46,867 nt of DNA, taken from contig CALIRQ010000006.1 of assembly GCA_938042195.1 (NCBI GenBank), positions 1 to 46,867 on the forward strand, written 5' to 3'. This document shows positions 32,724 to 41,107 of the stretch, one piece after another (positions within the stretch are counted from its first letter, which is position 1; every line of letters starts with the position of its first letter). The position numbers and the translations under genes are program-made. The DNA is from an uncultured archaeon. Lineage in GTDB: Archaea; Thermoproteota; Bathyarchaeia; 40CM-2-53-6; CALIRQ01. Below the pieces are notes generated by a model. The model saw only the letters and a program-made list of their open reading frames with translations. It was not told the DNA's origin and did no database searches.

Positions 32724-34127
32724 GTGATCGCCTTTGGCTCAAAGCCCCTCCGAAATCAACAAGGCGCCCCTCGGATGGGCATGAAATCGTTCCCAATTGA
32801 CCGCGCCCCAATGGTCATCTTCTCGAGCCTATACGAAGTATCCGAATATTCATTCCTTCTGGAATCCCTCAATGGCATCGGGGGATCTGCCAGGTATACG
32901 TTCTTGGGATATGAGCCGCGATGGGTCTTCAGGGCCAAGGATATGGAGGTCACGGTGGAGGATAGGCGAAATGGGGAAACTTTCGAGGAGAAATCCCATG
33001 ACCCCCTGCAAGTCCTAAAGAGGCTCATGCGGGTGGGATCCATCAGCGGCTCTCCCATGCGCTTCGCCGGAGGAGCCGTGGGATATCTATCCTATGATTC
33101 GATACGCTATTGGGAGAGGCTCCCGAGGAGGGCCCGGGATGGCATCGAATTCCCGGATATCGAGATGGCGATTTACGACGACTTTATAATGTTCGATAGA
33201 TATCGCGACCAAGCATTTTACTGCTCGGTGGGAGAGGATCGCTTCGATGAATTCATGGAGTTGGCCAAGGGTCATCGGGATCTTGGCGATCTATCTTATT
33301 CCGAACCGAAATCGAATATGTCCTATAGCGAATTTGGGGAAATCGTTACTGAGGCGAAGGAATGCATAGCCTCTGGCGACATATTCCAGGTGGTCCTCTC
33401 GAGGCGCTTTGAATTCGGGATTCGGGGGGATCGGCTTAGATTCTATGGGGAGCTAAGAAGGATCAACCCATCGCCATACATGTACTTTTTGAAGATGGGC
33501 GATCGGGAGGTAATAGGGTCCAGTCCGGAAACATTCGTCAGGATTGAAAACGGAATGATCGAAACCTTTCCGATAGCTGGAACTAGGCCCAGATCCGATG
33601 ACCCCGAGGAGGATCGAAGGCTGGCCATGGAATTGTTGGAGGACCCAAAAGAGAGGGCGGAGCATGTGATGCTGGTCGATTTGGCAAGGAACGATGTTGG
33701 AAAAATCTCCCGGTTCGGTAGCGTGAGGGTTTCGGAATTCATGAGCGTATATAAATACAGCCATGTGCAACATATCGTCTCCAGGGTAGTTGGGGAATTA
33801 GAAAGCGATAAGGATTGCTACGATGCCCTAAGGGCGCTCTTCCCAGCAGGCACGGTATCCGGAGCACCGAAGATCAGGGCGATGGAGATAATCGATGAAC
33901 TGGAGCCCTCGAGGAGGGGGCCCTATGCGGGCGCGGTGGGATATTTCTCCTATAACGGCAATTCGGACTTCGCGATAACCATCAGGACCCTCGTCGTAAA
34001 CTCGGATAGGGGATGCGTCCAAACGGGAGCGGGAATCGTTGCTGATTCGGATCCGGAGAGGGAGTGGCTCGAAACCGAGCATAAGGCCTCGGCCCTGTTT
34101 AGGGCTTTACAACTTTCGGAGGCTTAG
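32724..34127 (+). CDS. trpE: Anthranilate synthase component I
   Basis: 467 residues. The chorismate-binding core has DIFQVVLSRRFEF, IGSSPETFVRIENG, PIAGTRPRSDDPEED, EHVMLVDLARND and FPAGTVSGAPKIRAMEI. The N-terminal domain keeps the tryptophan-binding FLLESLNG (residues 44-51), so feedback inhibition is expected. With TrpG it makes anthranilate from chorismate and glutamine. The GTG start at 32724 has GGGAG nine bases upstream; ATG at 32778 is an alternative. An ATG at 32720 in another frame opens a 26-codon reading frame with one Trp codon that overlaps the start. Confidence 0.96.
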   Translation: MIAFGSKPLRNQQGAPRMGMKSFPIDRAPMVIFSSLYEVSEYSFLLESLNGIGGSARYTFLGYEPRWVFRAKDMEVTVEDRRNGETFEEKSHDPLQVLKRLMRVGSISGSPMRFAGGAVGYLSYDSIRYWERLPRRARDGIEFPDIEMAIYDDFIMFDRYRDQAFYCSVGEDRFDEFMELAKGHRDLGDLSYSEPKSNMSYSEFGEIVTEAKECIASGDIFQVVLSRRFEFGIRGDRLRFYGELRRINPSPYMYFLKMGDREVIGSSPETFVRIENGMIETFPIAGTRPRSDDPEEDRRLAMELLEDPKERAEHVMLVDLARNDVGKISRFGSVRVSEFMSVYKYSHVQHIVSRVVGELESDKDCYDALRALFPAGTVSGAPKIRAMEIIDELEPSRRGPYAGAVGYFSYNGNSDFAITIRTLVVNSDRGCVQTGAGIVADSDPEREWLETEHKASALFRALQLSEA

Positions 34128-34133
34128 ACCGTC

Positions 34134-34715
34134 ATGAAAGTTTTGATCATCGATAATTACGACTCCTTCGTTTATAACCTAGTCCAATATGTCGGGGAGC
34201 TTGGAGCGAAGCCAATAGTGCATCGAAGCGATGAGCTGACCGTTGAGGAGGTATCGAAGCTCAAACCGGAGAGGATAATAATCTCCCCAGGCCCAGGGGC
34301 CCCCTGGGAAAGCCGTTACTTTGGAATATGCCCCCTCATTTTGAAGCTAATAAGCCCAACGGTTCCAACCTTGGGAGTATGCCTTGGGCACCAAGGGATA
34401 GTCTCTGCATTTGGTGGTAGAATCGTGCGCGCGAAGAGGTTGATGCATGGGAAGACGAGTCCTGTGGAGCATGATGGGAAGGGCCTCTTCAAGGGAGTGA
34501 GGAATCCGATCCATGTCACGAGATATCACTCGCTGGTCGCCGATGGAGGCTCAATCCCAAGCTGTTTAAAGGTGACCGCCGTGGCGTTAGACGACGGCGA
34601 GGTCATGGGCGTCCGCCATATATCACATCCCATTGAGGGGGTCCAATTCCATCCAGAATCCATCTTAACGGAGTGCGGAAAGAGAATGGTGGAAAACTTC
34701 CTTCATGGCTGGTGA
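34134..34715 (+). CDS. trpG: Anthranilate synthase component II (glutamine amidotransferase)
   Basis: 193 residues. A class I amidotransferase with the oxyanion region ISPGPGAPW, the nucleophile elbow LGVCLGHQGI and the catalytic His-x-Glu in GVQFHPESIL. It supplies ammonia to TrpE. It begins six bases after trpE and ends three bases before trpD. Confidence 0.96.
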   Translation: MKVLIIDNYDSFVYNLVQYVGELGAKPIVHRSDELTVEEVSKLKPERIIISPGPGAPWESRYFGICPLILKLISPTVPTLGVCLGHQGIVSAFGGRIVRAKRLMHGKTSPVEHDGKGLFKGVRNPIHVTRYHSLVADGGSIPSCLKVTAVALDDGEVMGVRHISHPIEGVQFHPESILTECGKRMVENFLHGW

Positions 34716-34718
34716 AAG

Positions 34719-35783
34719 ATGATCCAGGACGCCATCCAAAAGCTTGCGAATAGGCAAGATCTATCATACGAAGAGGCGCATGGGGCTATGAAGGAGATAA
34801 TGTCGGGGGAGGCGACTCCATCACAGATAGCGGCGTTCCTAACGGCCTTGAAGATGAAGGGCGAGACAACTTTGGAGATAATCGCCTTTGTATCCTCCAT
34901 GAGGGAGTTCTGCCTGAAGATCCACCCCAAGGTTAACGGAAGGCTGATAGACGTCTGCGGGACTGGGGGAGACATAATTAAAACTTTCAATATAAGTACC
35001 ACGGCCGCATTCGTGGTATCTGGAGCCGGGGTCGCCGTCGCCAAGCATGGGAACCGATCGGTGACGGGCAAGAGTGGTAGCGCTGATGTCCTAGAGAGAT
35101 TGGGCCTTAATTTGCTTACGGAACCAGGAGTCATCGAGGCAGCGATCGAGAAGGTCGGGATAGGCTTCATGTTCGCTCCAATCTTCCATCCGGCTATGAA
35201 AAACGCTGCGGGGCCGCGCAGGGAGATGGGCATAAGGACCGTGTTCAACATCTTGGGGCCTTTGGTTAATCCCGCGAATATAAACGCGCAGATGGTGGGA
35301 GTATATGAGCCCTTGCTCGTCGAGAAAGTTGTGAATGTCCTCAAATCCCTTGGCCTAGAGGAGGCCCTGGTCGTTCATGGCTTAGATGGGCTTGATGAGA
35401 TATCCACTATCGGAAAAACATTGATTGCGTGGTTGAAAGATGGGGAAATCGAGATCATGGAGGTTAGGCCGGAGGACTTCGGGGTACGAAGGAGCGACCA
35501 AAAAGAAATAATCGGGTCAGATCCAGAAAGGAATGCGAAGTTGACTTTCGAAATACTTAGCGGTCGATTGAAGGAGGGTGATCCGAGAAGGGATATAGTG
35601 CTTGTGAACTCAGCCGCGGGAATCATGGTCGGAGGAAAAGCGGAGGATTTTGGCTATGCCATGGAGCTAGCCAAGGAATCGATCGAAAGCGGAACTGCCT
35701 ATGAGAAGCTGAGAGGATTGATTCGCTTTTGTAATGGAGGCGATCCTTCAAAATTGGAGGAGTTGGAGAGAAAATATGGTTGA
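34719..35783 (+). CDS. trpD: Anthranilate phosphoribosyltransferase
   Basis: 354 residues. Motifs are the glycine loop DVCGTGGDIIKTFNIST (PRPP binding), AKHGNRSVTGKSGSADVLE, and FAPIFHPAMKNAAGPRREMGIRTVFNILGPL. It transfers phosphoribose from PRPP to anthranilate. Its end overlaps the trpC start by 8 bases. Confidence 0.96.
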   Translation: MIQDAIQKLANRQDLSYEEAHGAMKEIMSGEATPSQIAAFLTALKMKGETTLEIIAFVSSMREFCLKIHPKVNGRLIDVCGTGGDIIKTFNISTTAAFVVSGAGVAVAKHGNRSVTGKSGSADVLERLGLNLLTEPGVIEAAIEKVGIGFMFAPIFHPAMKNAAGPRREMGIRTVFNILGPLVNPANINAQMVGVYEPLLVEKVVNVLKSLGLEEALVVHGLDGLDEISTIGKTLIAWLKDGEIEIMEVRPEDFGVRRSDQKEIIGSDPERNAKLTFEILSGRLKEGDPRRDIVLVNSAAGIMVGGKAEDFGYAMELAKESIESGTAYEKLRGLIRFCNGGDPSKLEELERKYG

Positions 35784-36564
35784 TTTTTTGGAAATCTTGG
35801 CGCGAGATGCTCAAAGGACCGTGAAATCTGGATATTATGAGGATTTTATGGAGGGCCCTGTGCGCCATCGCTCCAGCCTAAGGGAATCGATAAACGAATG
35901 CAGACGCGCCCCCATAATAGCCGAGATCAAAGCTTCTTCCCCATCTCGGGGAAAGCTTAGGTGGATTGGCAACTTGGGGAGCATAGTGAGGGCAATAGAG
36001 CGCGGAGGGGCCATTGGAATATCGATTCTCACCGAGCCAAAGCACTTCGGCGGCTCCATGAGATACCTGGGAGTGGCGCGTAGTTGTACTAGCCTCCCGC
36101 TATTAATGAAGGACGTAATAGTGGATCCCATTCAGATAGAGGCGGCTCATAAAAGCGGCGCCGACGCTCTGCTCATAATATCCTCAATATTCGAGCGGGG
36201 TTATGCCAATAGCCCATTGGAGGATATGATCAAATTGGCTCATTCAAGGGAGATCGAGGTGCTCATCGAGGTGCGCAGCAGGGACGAGCTACTTTCGGCC
36301 ATCGAAACGGGGGCCGATTTGATCGGCATCAATAATAGGGATCTGAGGACCCTCAAAGTCGACTTGAAAATGACCGAGAAGATATTATCCGGCATGGACC
36401 TAAACCGATTGGGAAAGATAATCGTGAGTGAGAGCGGGATCCGAGGACCAGAGGACATTCGATTCCTACATTCCTGTGGTGCTAAGGCCTTCCTTGTAGG
36501 CTCGGCGATCATGGTGGCGGAAAATGTTGAGGAAAAGGTAATGGAGCTCGTGTCAGCCCTATGA
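35776..36564 (+). CDS. trpC: Indole-3-glycerol phosphate synthase
   Basis: 262 residues, a TIM barrel. It shows PIIAEIKASSPSRG, ISILTEPKHFGGSMRYL, LLMKDVIVDPIQIEAAHKSGADALLII, VLIEVRSRDEL, GINNRDLRTL and IVSESGIRGPED, which include the catalytic Lys and Glu residues. I chose ATG 35776, eight bases inside trpD, rather than the open frame to 35734, since MVDFLEILARDAQ fits the family. It ends in an ATGA overlap with trpF. Confidence 0.95.
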   Translation: MVDFLEILARDAQRTVKSGYYEDFMEGPVRHRSSLRESINECRRAPIIAEIKASSPSRGKLRWIGNLGSIVRAIERGGAIGISILTEPKHFGGSMRYLGVARSCTSLPLLMKDVIVDPIQIEAAHKSGADALLIISSIFERGYANSPLEDMIKLAHSREIEVLIEVRSRDELLSAIETGADLIGINNRDLRTLKVDLKMTEKILSGMDLNRLGKIIVSESGIRGPEDIRFLHSCGAKAFLVGSAIMVAENVEEKVMELVSAL

Positions 36565-37171
36565 AGGCCGTGCAGGTTAAGATTTGCGGAATAACTAATG
36601 AGGGGGATTTGGAAATGGTTTGTGATTTAGGAGCTGATGTGGTGAGCTTCATCGTGGGCGTACCCTCATCGCCGCGGAACCTAACACCAAGTGTGGTGAA
36701 AAGTTCTTTGGTGCTCGTTCCAAAAGGCGTGGACGAGCTCATAGAGCTTTATGAGGAATTGGGGCGGGATATAATTCAAATACAGGGATTTTCCATCAAA
36801 TGTTTCCATTCTGAGGGAGCCCTCGATGTCCTCTTGATCGGGGCCGTGAGGATTGGGCCTGGAGTGGAGCAAGTGAGGATTGAAGGGGTCAAACCATTCG
36901 ATGCAGTCCTCGTGGATTCGCACTCATCTGGGGGGTTGTTGGGACTGGCATGATTCACGATTGGAGCATCAGCCGAGGCATAAGGGAAAGGATTGTGCCA
37001 AAGCCATTAATACTAGCTGGTGGATTGAGTCCGGGAAATGTCGAGGATGCTATAAGGATCGTTAAGCCGTACGCCGTAGATGTCTCCACCGGAGGAGTCG
37101 AAGCGTGGGAGAAGAGGAAGGCTTAGGCCTTCATAAGGAGAGCGAAGGGGATCGACCTAACGAATTGTTGA
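36561..37171 (+). pseudogene. trpF: Phosphoribosylanthranilate isomerase, frameshifted and with in-frame TAG
   Basis: The first 130 codons are a good TrpF N-terminal part: VKICGITNEGDLE with the catalytic Cys, GVPSSPRNLT, and [11 protein letters not shown] with the catalytic Asp. The frame then ends at 36953. The next frame continues the family sequence: [53 protein letters not shown]. One G missing from the six-G run at 36930-36935 would explain the shift. Downstream, a TAG at 37124-37126 splits the C-terminus, because AFIRRAKGIDLTNC follows in the same frame before TGA at 37171. A Lys AAG changed to TAG would account for it. The gene is either damaged or misassembled; its neighbours are intact. 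Confidence 0.85.
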
Positions 37172-37177
37172 GGGGTT

Positions 37178-38353
37178 ATGATGTCTAAGGGGAGATTTGG
37201 GAAATATGGCGGGCAGTATGTTAACGAGATTCTAATGCATGCCCTCATAGAGCTCGAGGAGGCCTTTGAGAAAATATATCCGACCCCTGAATTCCAAAGG
37301 GAGTTCATGGGGTTGTTGAGGGATTATGGTGGAAGGCCGACTCCTCTCTATCATGCCAAGAACTTCAGCAAACTGGTCGGATTTAAAGTCTATTTGAAGA
37401 GAGAAGATTTGCTATGTGGAGGATCCCACAAACTCAATAACGCATTGGGACAGGCTTTGCTAGCAAAGAATATGGGGAAGAGGCGCTTAATAACGGAGAC
37501 CGCTGCTGGACAGCATGGTTTGGCAACGGCCATGGCTGGGAACGTTTGTGGCTTAGAAACGGAGGTCTTCATGGGGATAAAGGACTTGAAGCGCCAAGCC
37601 GCGAACGTCAAGAAGATGAGGCTCCTAGGGGCAAAAGTGAATCCGGTGAGGTCCGGCGCAGGCATTTTGAAGGATGCTGTTTCCGAGACCCTCCGGGAGT
37701 GGTCAGCATGCTCTAGGACGACTCATTATCTTGTGGGATCGACCGTTGGGCCCCATCCGTTCCCAACGATCGTCGCGACCTTCCAGAGCGTTATAGGGAA
37801 TGAGATCAAACAGCAGATATTGGAGAGGGAGGGCCGCTATCCAGATGCCATAGTGGCTTGCGGAAGCGGGGGGAGCAACGCCCTAGGAGCCTTCAGGCCC
37901 TTCTTGGAGGATGAGGGGGTTAGGCTTTACTTTGTTGAGGGAGGGGGCGAGGGGACTGGGGCGGAAGATAGCTCCATGGTCTTTCGATACGGTAGCCCGG
38001 GAGTGCTCCATGGAAGTTTAATGCTGGTCATGCAAGACGAATGCGGCCAGATTAGGGCTTCAAAAACGAGGGCCGCGGGGCTGAATTATCCGGGGAGGGG
38101 CCCCGAGATCTCATATCTATGCGAGATTGGAAGAGTGAGGCCCGGCTATGCCCTCGATCGGGAGGTCTTTGAAGCCGTTCGAACCATGTGCAGGGCCGAG
38201 GGGCTCATCCCCGCGTTGGAAACGGCCCATGCGATAGCCTACGTATTGAACCATAGGGAAGAGTTCGATCCTGATGACTTGGTTGTGATAAATTACTCCG
38301 GAAGGGGCGATAAGGACTTAGAGGCCATCCTGAGGTATTTCTATGGATCTTGA
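37178..38353 (+). CDS. trpB: Tryptophan synthase beta chain
   Basis: 391 residues, PLP enzyme of the TrpB1 type. It opens GRFGKYGGQYVNEILMHALIELEEAF and contains LKREDLLCGGSHKLNNALGQ (PLP lysine), ETAAGQHGLATA, CGSGGSNALGAF for the phosphate, and ALETAHAIAYV. It condenses indole with serine. ATG at 37178 or 37181, seven bases after the natural trpF end, with GAGGGG as ribosome site. Its end overlaps trpA by 11 bases. Confidence 0.97.
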   Translation: MMSKGRFGKYGGQYVNEILMHALIELEEAFEKIYPTPEFQREFMGLLRDYGGRPTPLYHAKNFSKLVGFKVYLKREDLLCGGSHKLNNALGQALLAKNMGKRRLITETAAGQHGLATAMAGNVCGLETEVFMGIKDLKRQAANVKKMRLLGAKVNPVRSGAGILKDAVSETLREWSACSRTTHYLVGSTVGPHPFPTIVATFQSVIGNEIKQQILEREGRYPDAIVACGSGGSNALGAFRPFLEDEGVRLYFVEGGGEGTGAEDSSMVFRYGSPGVLHGSLMLVMQDECGQIRASKTRAAGLNYPGRGPEISYLCEIGRVRPGYALDREVFEAVRTMCRAEGLIPALETAHAIAYVLNHREEFDPDDLVVINYSGRGDKDLEAILRYFYGS

Positions 38354-39305
38354 GGAAAAGTTCCGGGAGCTGAATAGGCGGAGAGAGGGCGCCCACATGG
38401 CTCACGTTTACTACGGAGACCCGAACGAGGAGTTCTCCATAGAGCTGATAGAAACGCTGGCTAAAAGCGGCGCGGATATCGTGGAGTTCGGGATACCATT
38501 TTCGGACCCGATAGCCGATGGCATAACCTTCCAAGCCGCATGCGAAAGGGCCCTGAGGGGTGGCGTTACGCCAGCCAAATGCATCAGAGGGATCGAGAAG
38601 CTCAGGGAGGATGGCTTAGAGGCTCCAATAGTCGTGACTACGTACTTCAACATCCCCTATGCGATTGGTTTCAGGAGGTTCCTCGGGGAGATAAAAAGCG
38701 CGGGAGCACAAGGGATCCTAATCCCCGACCTCCCAATGGAGGAGGCAGAGCCGTTCCTAGGAGCGATTAGGGAGGAGGGGTTGCACCTGATATTTCAGGT
38801 AGCGCCCACGACGCATCGGGAGAGGCTTGAGAGGATCCTGGCCAAGGCCTCGGGCTTCATCTACCTCATAGGACTAGAGGGCGTTACTGGCTCGAGGCTG
38901 AGGGGAAAGGAGGTTATTAAGCCCTTAGGGGCCGTTAAGAGGGGGGCCGCGATCCCGGTGATTGTTGGATTCGGAATTTCGAAAAGGGAGCACGCCGAGA
39001 CTATTGTGTCCGCCGGAGCTGATGGTGTGGCGGTGGGCAGCGCATATGCGAGAATATACTCCGAGGATCTTGAGTGCCCCTGGCGAAAGCTATCCGAGGT
39101 CGCCAGATTGGCGAGCGAGATAAAAAAAGGTTGCGTAGAAGGATATAGGGGGCGCGATACCTTAAATAACCAAGGGGAGGAGGCGCCCCAGGCCGCGCTC
39201 CAACGCCTTCCTGTATACCAAGTTCGCCGTAACAGCATCCTGGATGGCAAGGCCGGTGGAGACGAAGACCGTCACCTCCCGATCCGATCCCCTCCCCGAC
39301 TTTAG
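38343..39305 (+). CDS. trpA: Tryptophan synthase alpha chain, with unusual C-terminal tail
   Basis: A TIM barrel with GADIVEFGIPFSDPIADG (catalytic Glu and Asp), LIPDLPMEEAEPF, YLIGLEGVTGSR and VIVGFGISKREHA. Family length is about 250-270 residues, reached here near KKGCVEGYRGRDTL. The frame continues for about 55 further residues, entirely antisense to the end of the convergent cyclodeaminase-family gene (144-base overlap). That tail has no family resemblance. Its stop codon may have been lost by mutation or by a base error. The catalytic part is complete. Confidence 0.94.
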   Translation: MDLEEKFRELNRRREGAHMAHVYYGDPNEEFSIELIETLAKSGADIVEFGIPFSDPIADGITFQAACERALRGGVTPAKCIRGIEKLREDGLEAPIVVTTYFNIPYAIGFRRFLGEIKSAGAQGILIPDLPMEEAEPFLGAIREEGLHLIFQVAPTTHRERLERILAKASGFIYLIGLEGVTGSRLRGKEVIKPLGAVKRGAAIPVIVGFGISKREHAETIVSAGADGVAVGSAYARIYSEDLECPWRKLSEVARLASEIKKGCVEGYRGRDTLNNQGEEAPQAALQRLPVYQVRRNSILDGKAGGDEDRHLPIRSPPRL

Positions 39306-40184
39306 GCCGGCCACGATCTCGCCGAGCTCCGCCCAAACGTCCCCCTTGCCCAAGAGACCCTTCGATATGGGGACGTTAATCTCCCCGCTGTGGGAGGCTT
39401 GCTCCCAATCATCCACCACTATCCTCGCGCGCCTCAATATGGCTGGATCTAGCTCCTGCTTTCCAGGGGCATCGGCGCCTATGCAGTTGATGTGGGCTCC
39501 CTCGGATATCCATTCGTCCGCGATGAGCGGTTCCCTGGAGGGGGTGGTCGTCGCGATTATATCCGCTCCTTCGACGGCTCGCCTCAGATCATCCGTCGGT
39601 GCGAGCTTCGCTCTCCCTTCGCAAATAGGCCCCATCTCAGCCAAGAAGGCATCCATAGTGGCCCCTCTTCGGCTCCAGACCTTTACTTCATCAAATCCGC
39701 CGTAAACGGCCAATAGGGCCATCAGCTGGGTCCTGGCTTGGGCCCCCGCCCCCACCAGCGCGACCCTCCTCGGGGCTGGCTTGGCCAGATGCTTGGCCGC
39801 TATCCCACCGGCTGCCCCGGTCCTGAAATCCGTTATGGCCGTACCGCCCATAACCGCCAGCGGGAAACCACTCTCCGGCTCGATCAGGATTATGGTCGCC
39901 ATGACCGTCGGTAGGCCACGCTTGGCCCGGTTATCCGGATGTACGTTCACGATCTTGACGCCTGATATATCTAGGGCCTCTAAGTATGAAGGCATGGCTC
40001 TTAGATCGCCTCCATGTCTTTCGTAGAAGAGATAGAGCTTCGCTGGCATCTGGGCCCTGCCGAGCCCCTTCTCTCTGAATGCCAGCTCCACCGCCTCCAT
40101 GACCTCCTCCATGCGGAGGAGGCCCCTGACCTCGCCTTCGGTCAGGACCAAGGTCCCCCTTGGGCGAGCCCCCAAAGAGCTCAC
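39162..40184 (-). CDS. Ornithine cyclodeaminase / mu-crystallin family dehydrogenase
   Basis: 340 residues, with a Rossmann fold VALVGAGAQARTQLMALL and the family's substrate region (AMPSYLEALDISGVKIVNVHPDN, TAITDFRTGAAGGIAAKHLA). Later blocks are ADIIATTTPSREPLI and INCIGADAPGKQELD. Members include ornithine cyclodeaminase, archaeal alanine dehydrogenase and imine reductases; sequence alone does not choose. The start overlaps the stop of a tautomerase gene as ATGA, so the two probably act in one pathway. It converges on trpA. Confidence 0.9.
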   Translation of the reverse strand: MSSLGARPRGTLVLTEGEVRGLLRMEEVMEAVELAFREKGLGRAQMPAKLYLFYERHGGDLRAMPSYLEALDISGVKIVNVHPDNRAKRGLPTVMATIILIEPESGFPLAVMGGTAITDFRTGAAGGIAAKHLAKPAPRRVALVGAGAQARTQLMALLAVYGGFDEVKVWSRRGATMDAFLAEMGPICEGRAKLAPTDDLRRAVEGADIIATTTPSREPLIADEWISEGAHINCIGADAPGKQELDPAILRRARIVVDDWEQASHSGEINVPISKGLLGKGDVWAELGEIVAGLKSGRGSDREVTVFVSTGLAIQDAVTANLVYRKALERGLGRLLPLVI

Positions 40185-40366
40185 CGCTTGCTGAATAGGA
40201 CGCCGGCGCTCGCGATGTTATGCCTCGGCAAGTCGTGGTAGATTATGTTCACGGCCTCCGGCGGCACCCCGAGTATGCGAACCATCGCATCCGTTATCGC
40301 CTTGGCGAGCTCGGCCTTCTGGGCTTCCGTGCGTCCCTCCAAAAGCTCGATTATCACGGTCGGCAA
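40181..40366 (-). CDS. 4-oxalocrotonate tautomerase family protein
   Basis: 61 residues. After removal of Met the chain begins with proline (PTVIIELLEGRTEAQKAELAKAITDAM), the catalytic Pro-1 of the tautomerase family, and it has the usual small beta-alpha-beta length. It starts with TTG next to a TATA box. It overlaps the cyclodeaminase-family gene by ATGA. A tautomerase coupled to an imine/keto-acid dehydrogenase would make chemical sense, by presenting the keto or imine form, but this is inference. Confidence 0.85.
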   Translation of the reverse strand: MPTVIIELLEGRTEAQKAELAKAITDAMVRILGVPPEAVNIIYHDLPRHNIASAGVLFSKR

Positions 40367-40377
40367 GCCAGATCGCC

Positions 40378-40392
40378 GGGATTAATAAGCGA
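40378..40392. promoter_or_regulatory. Bidirectional TATA region, tautomerase and cysteine-rich gene
   Basis: GGGATTAATAAGCG reads as a TATA-like element on both strands and lies about 20-28 bases from TTG 40366 (minus) and TTG 40412 (plus). Both genes would have almost no leader. Confidence 0.45.
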
Positions 40393-40411
40393 ATCATCAG
40401 GCCTATAAGGT

Positions 40412-41107
40412 TTGCCGCCAAGCGTTCGGGGATTTGAAGGGGGGTTAAGGCCATTTGGTTTGCAATGGATAGATCCGGCAGAAGTTTATATGAGGCCCGA
40501 CCGCATAAGCAACTGGGGCATGGCCTTGGACGAAAGGGTCGTTTCTAGGGAGGAGTGGGGCGCGATCCAAGTCAGGCTACTGTTCCTAGCGGCCGAGTTG
40601 GCGGCTTATGAAGTATTAGGCGAGAGGGCCAAGGAATTCCTAGAGGCCTTCTATAAAAAGGCCACGAAATCCTGGCTCCGCATAATGGAAAGGGAGTATG
40701 GGATTAGGCCGAAGAGGGCCAAGACGGCCTTGGAGGCCTTGGATAACTACATAGGCGTTGGCATCGCCGGATGGCTCTTCAGGAGCCGGGCGGATTTCGA
40801 TCTGGAGGACTTGGGCGATAGGGTAAGGGTAAAGGTGCATCGTTGCCCCTTCGTGAAGCATTGCCTCGACATGCTCGAGAACCCACCCCTCGTGGGGCCA
40901 TCGGGCTTCGAGTTGAAGATGGGGAAGGAGCTCCTGACTTGCCCAAGGATTGGGTGCTTCAGGGCCGCCGTTGAGGAATTGACGGATTTGGAATGCCGCT
41001 ACGAGCTCAGGAACTTAGACCCGCCTAGGGTCTGCGAAGGTGACATAATCATCGTGGGGAGGAAGGGGCAAGCCAGTGGGAGGGGCCTATCGGGGGGATT
41101 CCTCTGA
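40412..41107 (+). CDS. Cysteine-containing protein, possibly ATC-hydrolase-like
   Basis: About 231 residues, with no secure family. The middle is helical (YEVLGERAKEFLEAFYKKATKSW). The C-terminal third carries cysteines at HRCPFVKHCLDML, LLTCPRIGCFRAAVEEL, DLECRYEL and PPRVCEGD. This pattern faintly recalls the L-2-amino-thiazoline-4-carboxylic acid hydrolase family and could bind a metal or cluster. Start TTG 40412, leaderless by its promoter; an ATG at 40490 (MRPDRISNWG) is an alternative. Its stop overlaps a CTG that seems to start the giant surface protein. Confidence 0.65.
   Translation: MPPSVRGFEGGLRPFGLQWIDPAEVYMRPDRISNWGMALDERVVSREEWGAIQVRLLFLAAELAAYEVLGERAKEFLEAFYKKATKSWLRIMEREYGIRPKRAKTALEALDNYIGVGIAGWLFRSRADFDLEDLGDRVRVKVHRCPFVKHCLDMLENPPLVGPSGFELKMGKELLTCPRIGCFRAAVEELTDLECRYELRNLDPPRVCEGDIIIVGRKGQASGRGLSGGFL

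Noticed and set aside
32720-32800. 26-codon frame with one Trp codon as a trp leader peptide
   Set aside because: A single Trp codon, no attenuator hairpins seen, overlap with the trpE start, and peptide-based attenuation is not known for archaeal trp operons.
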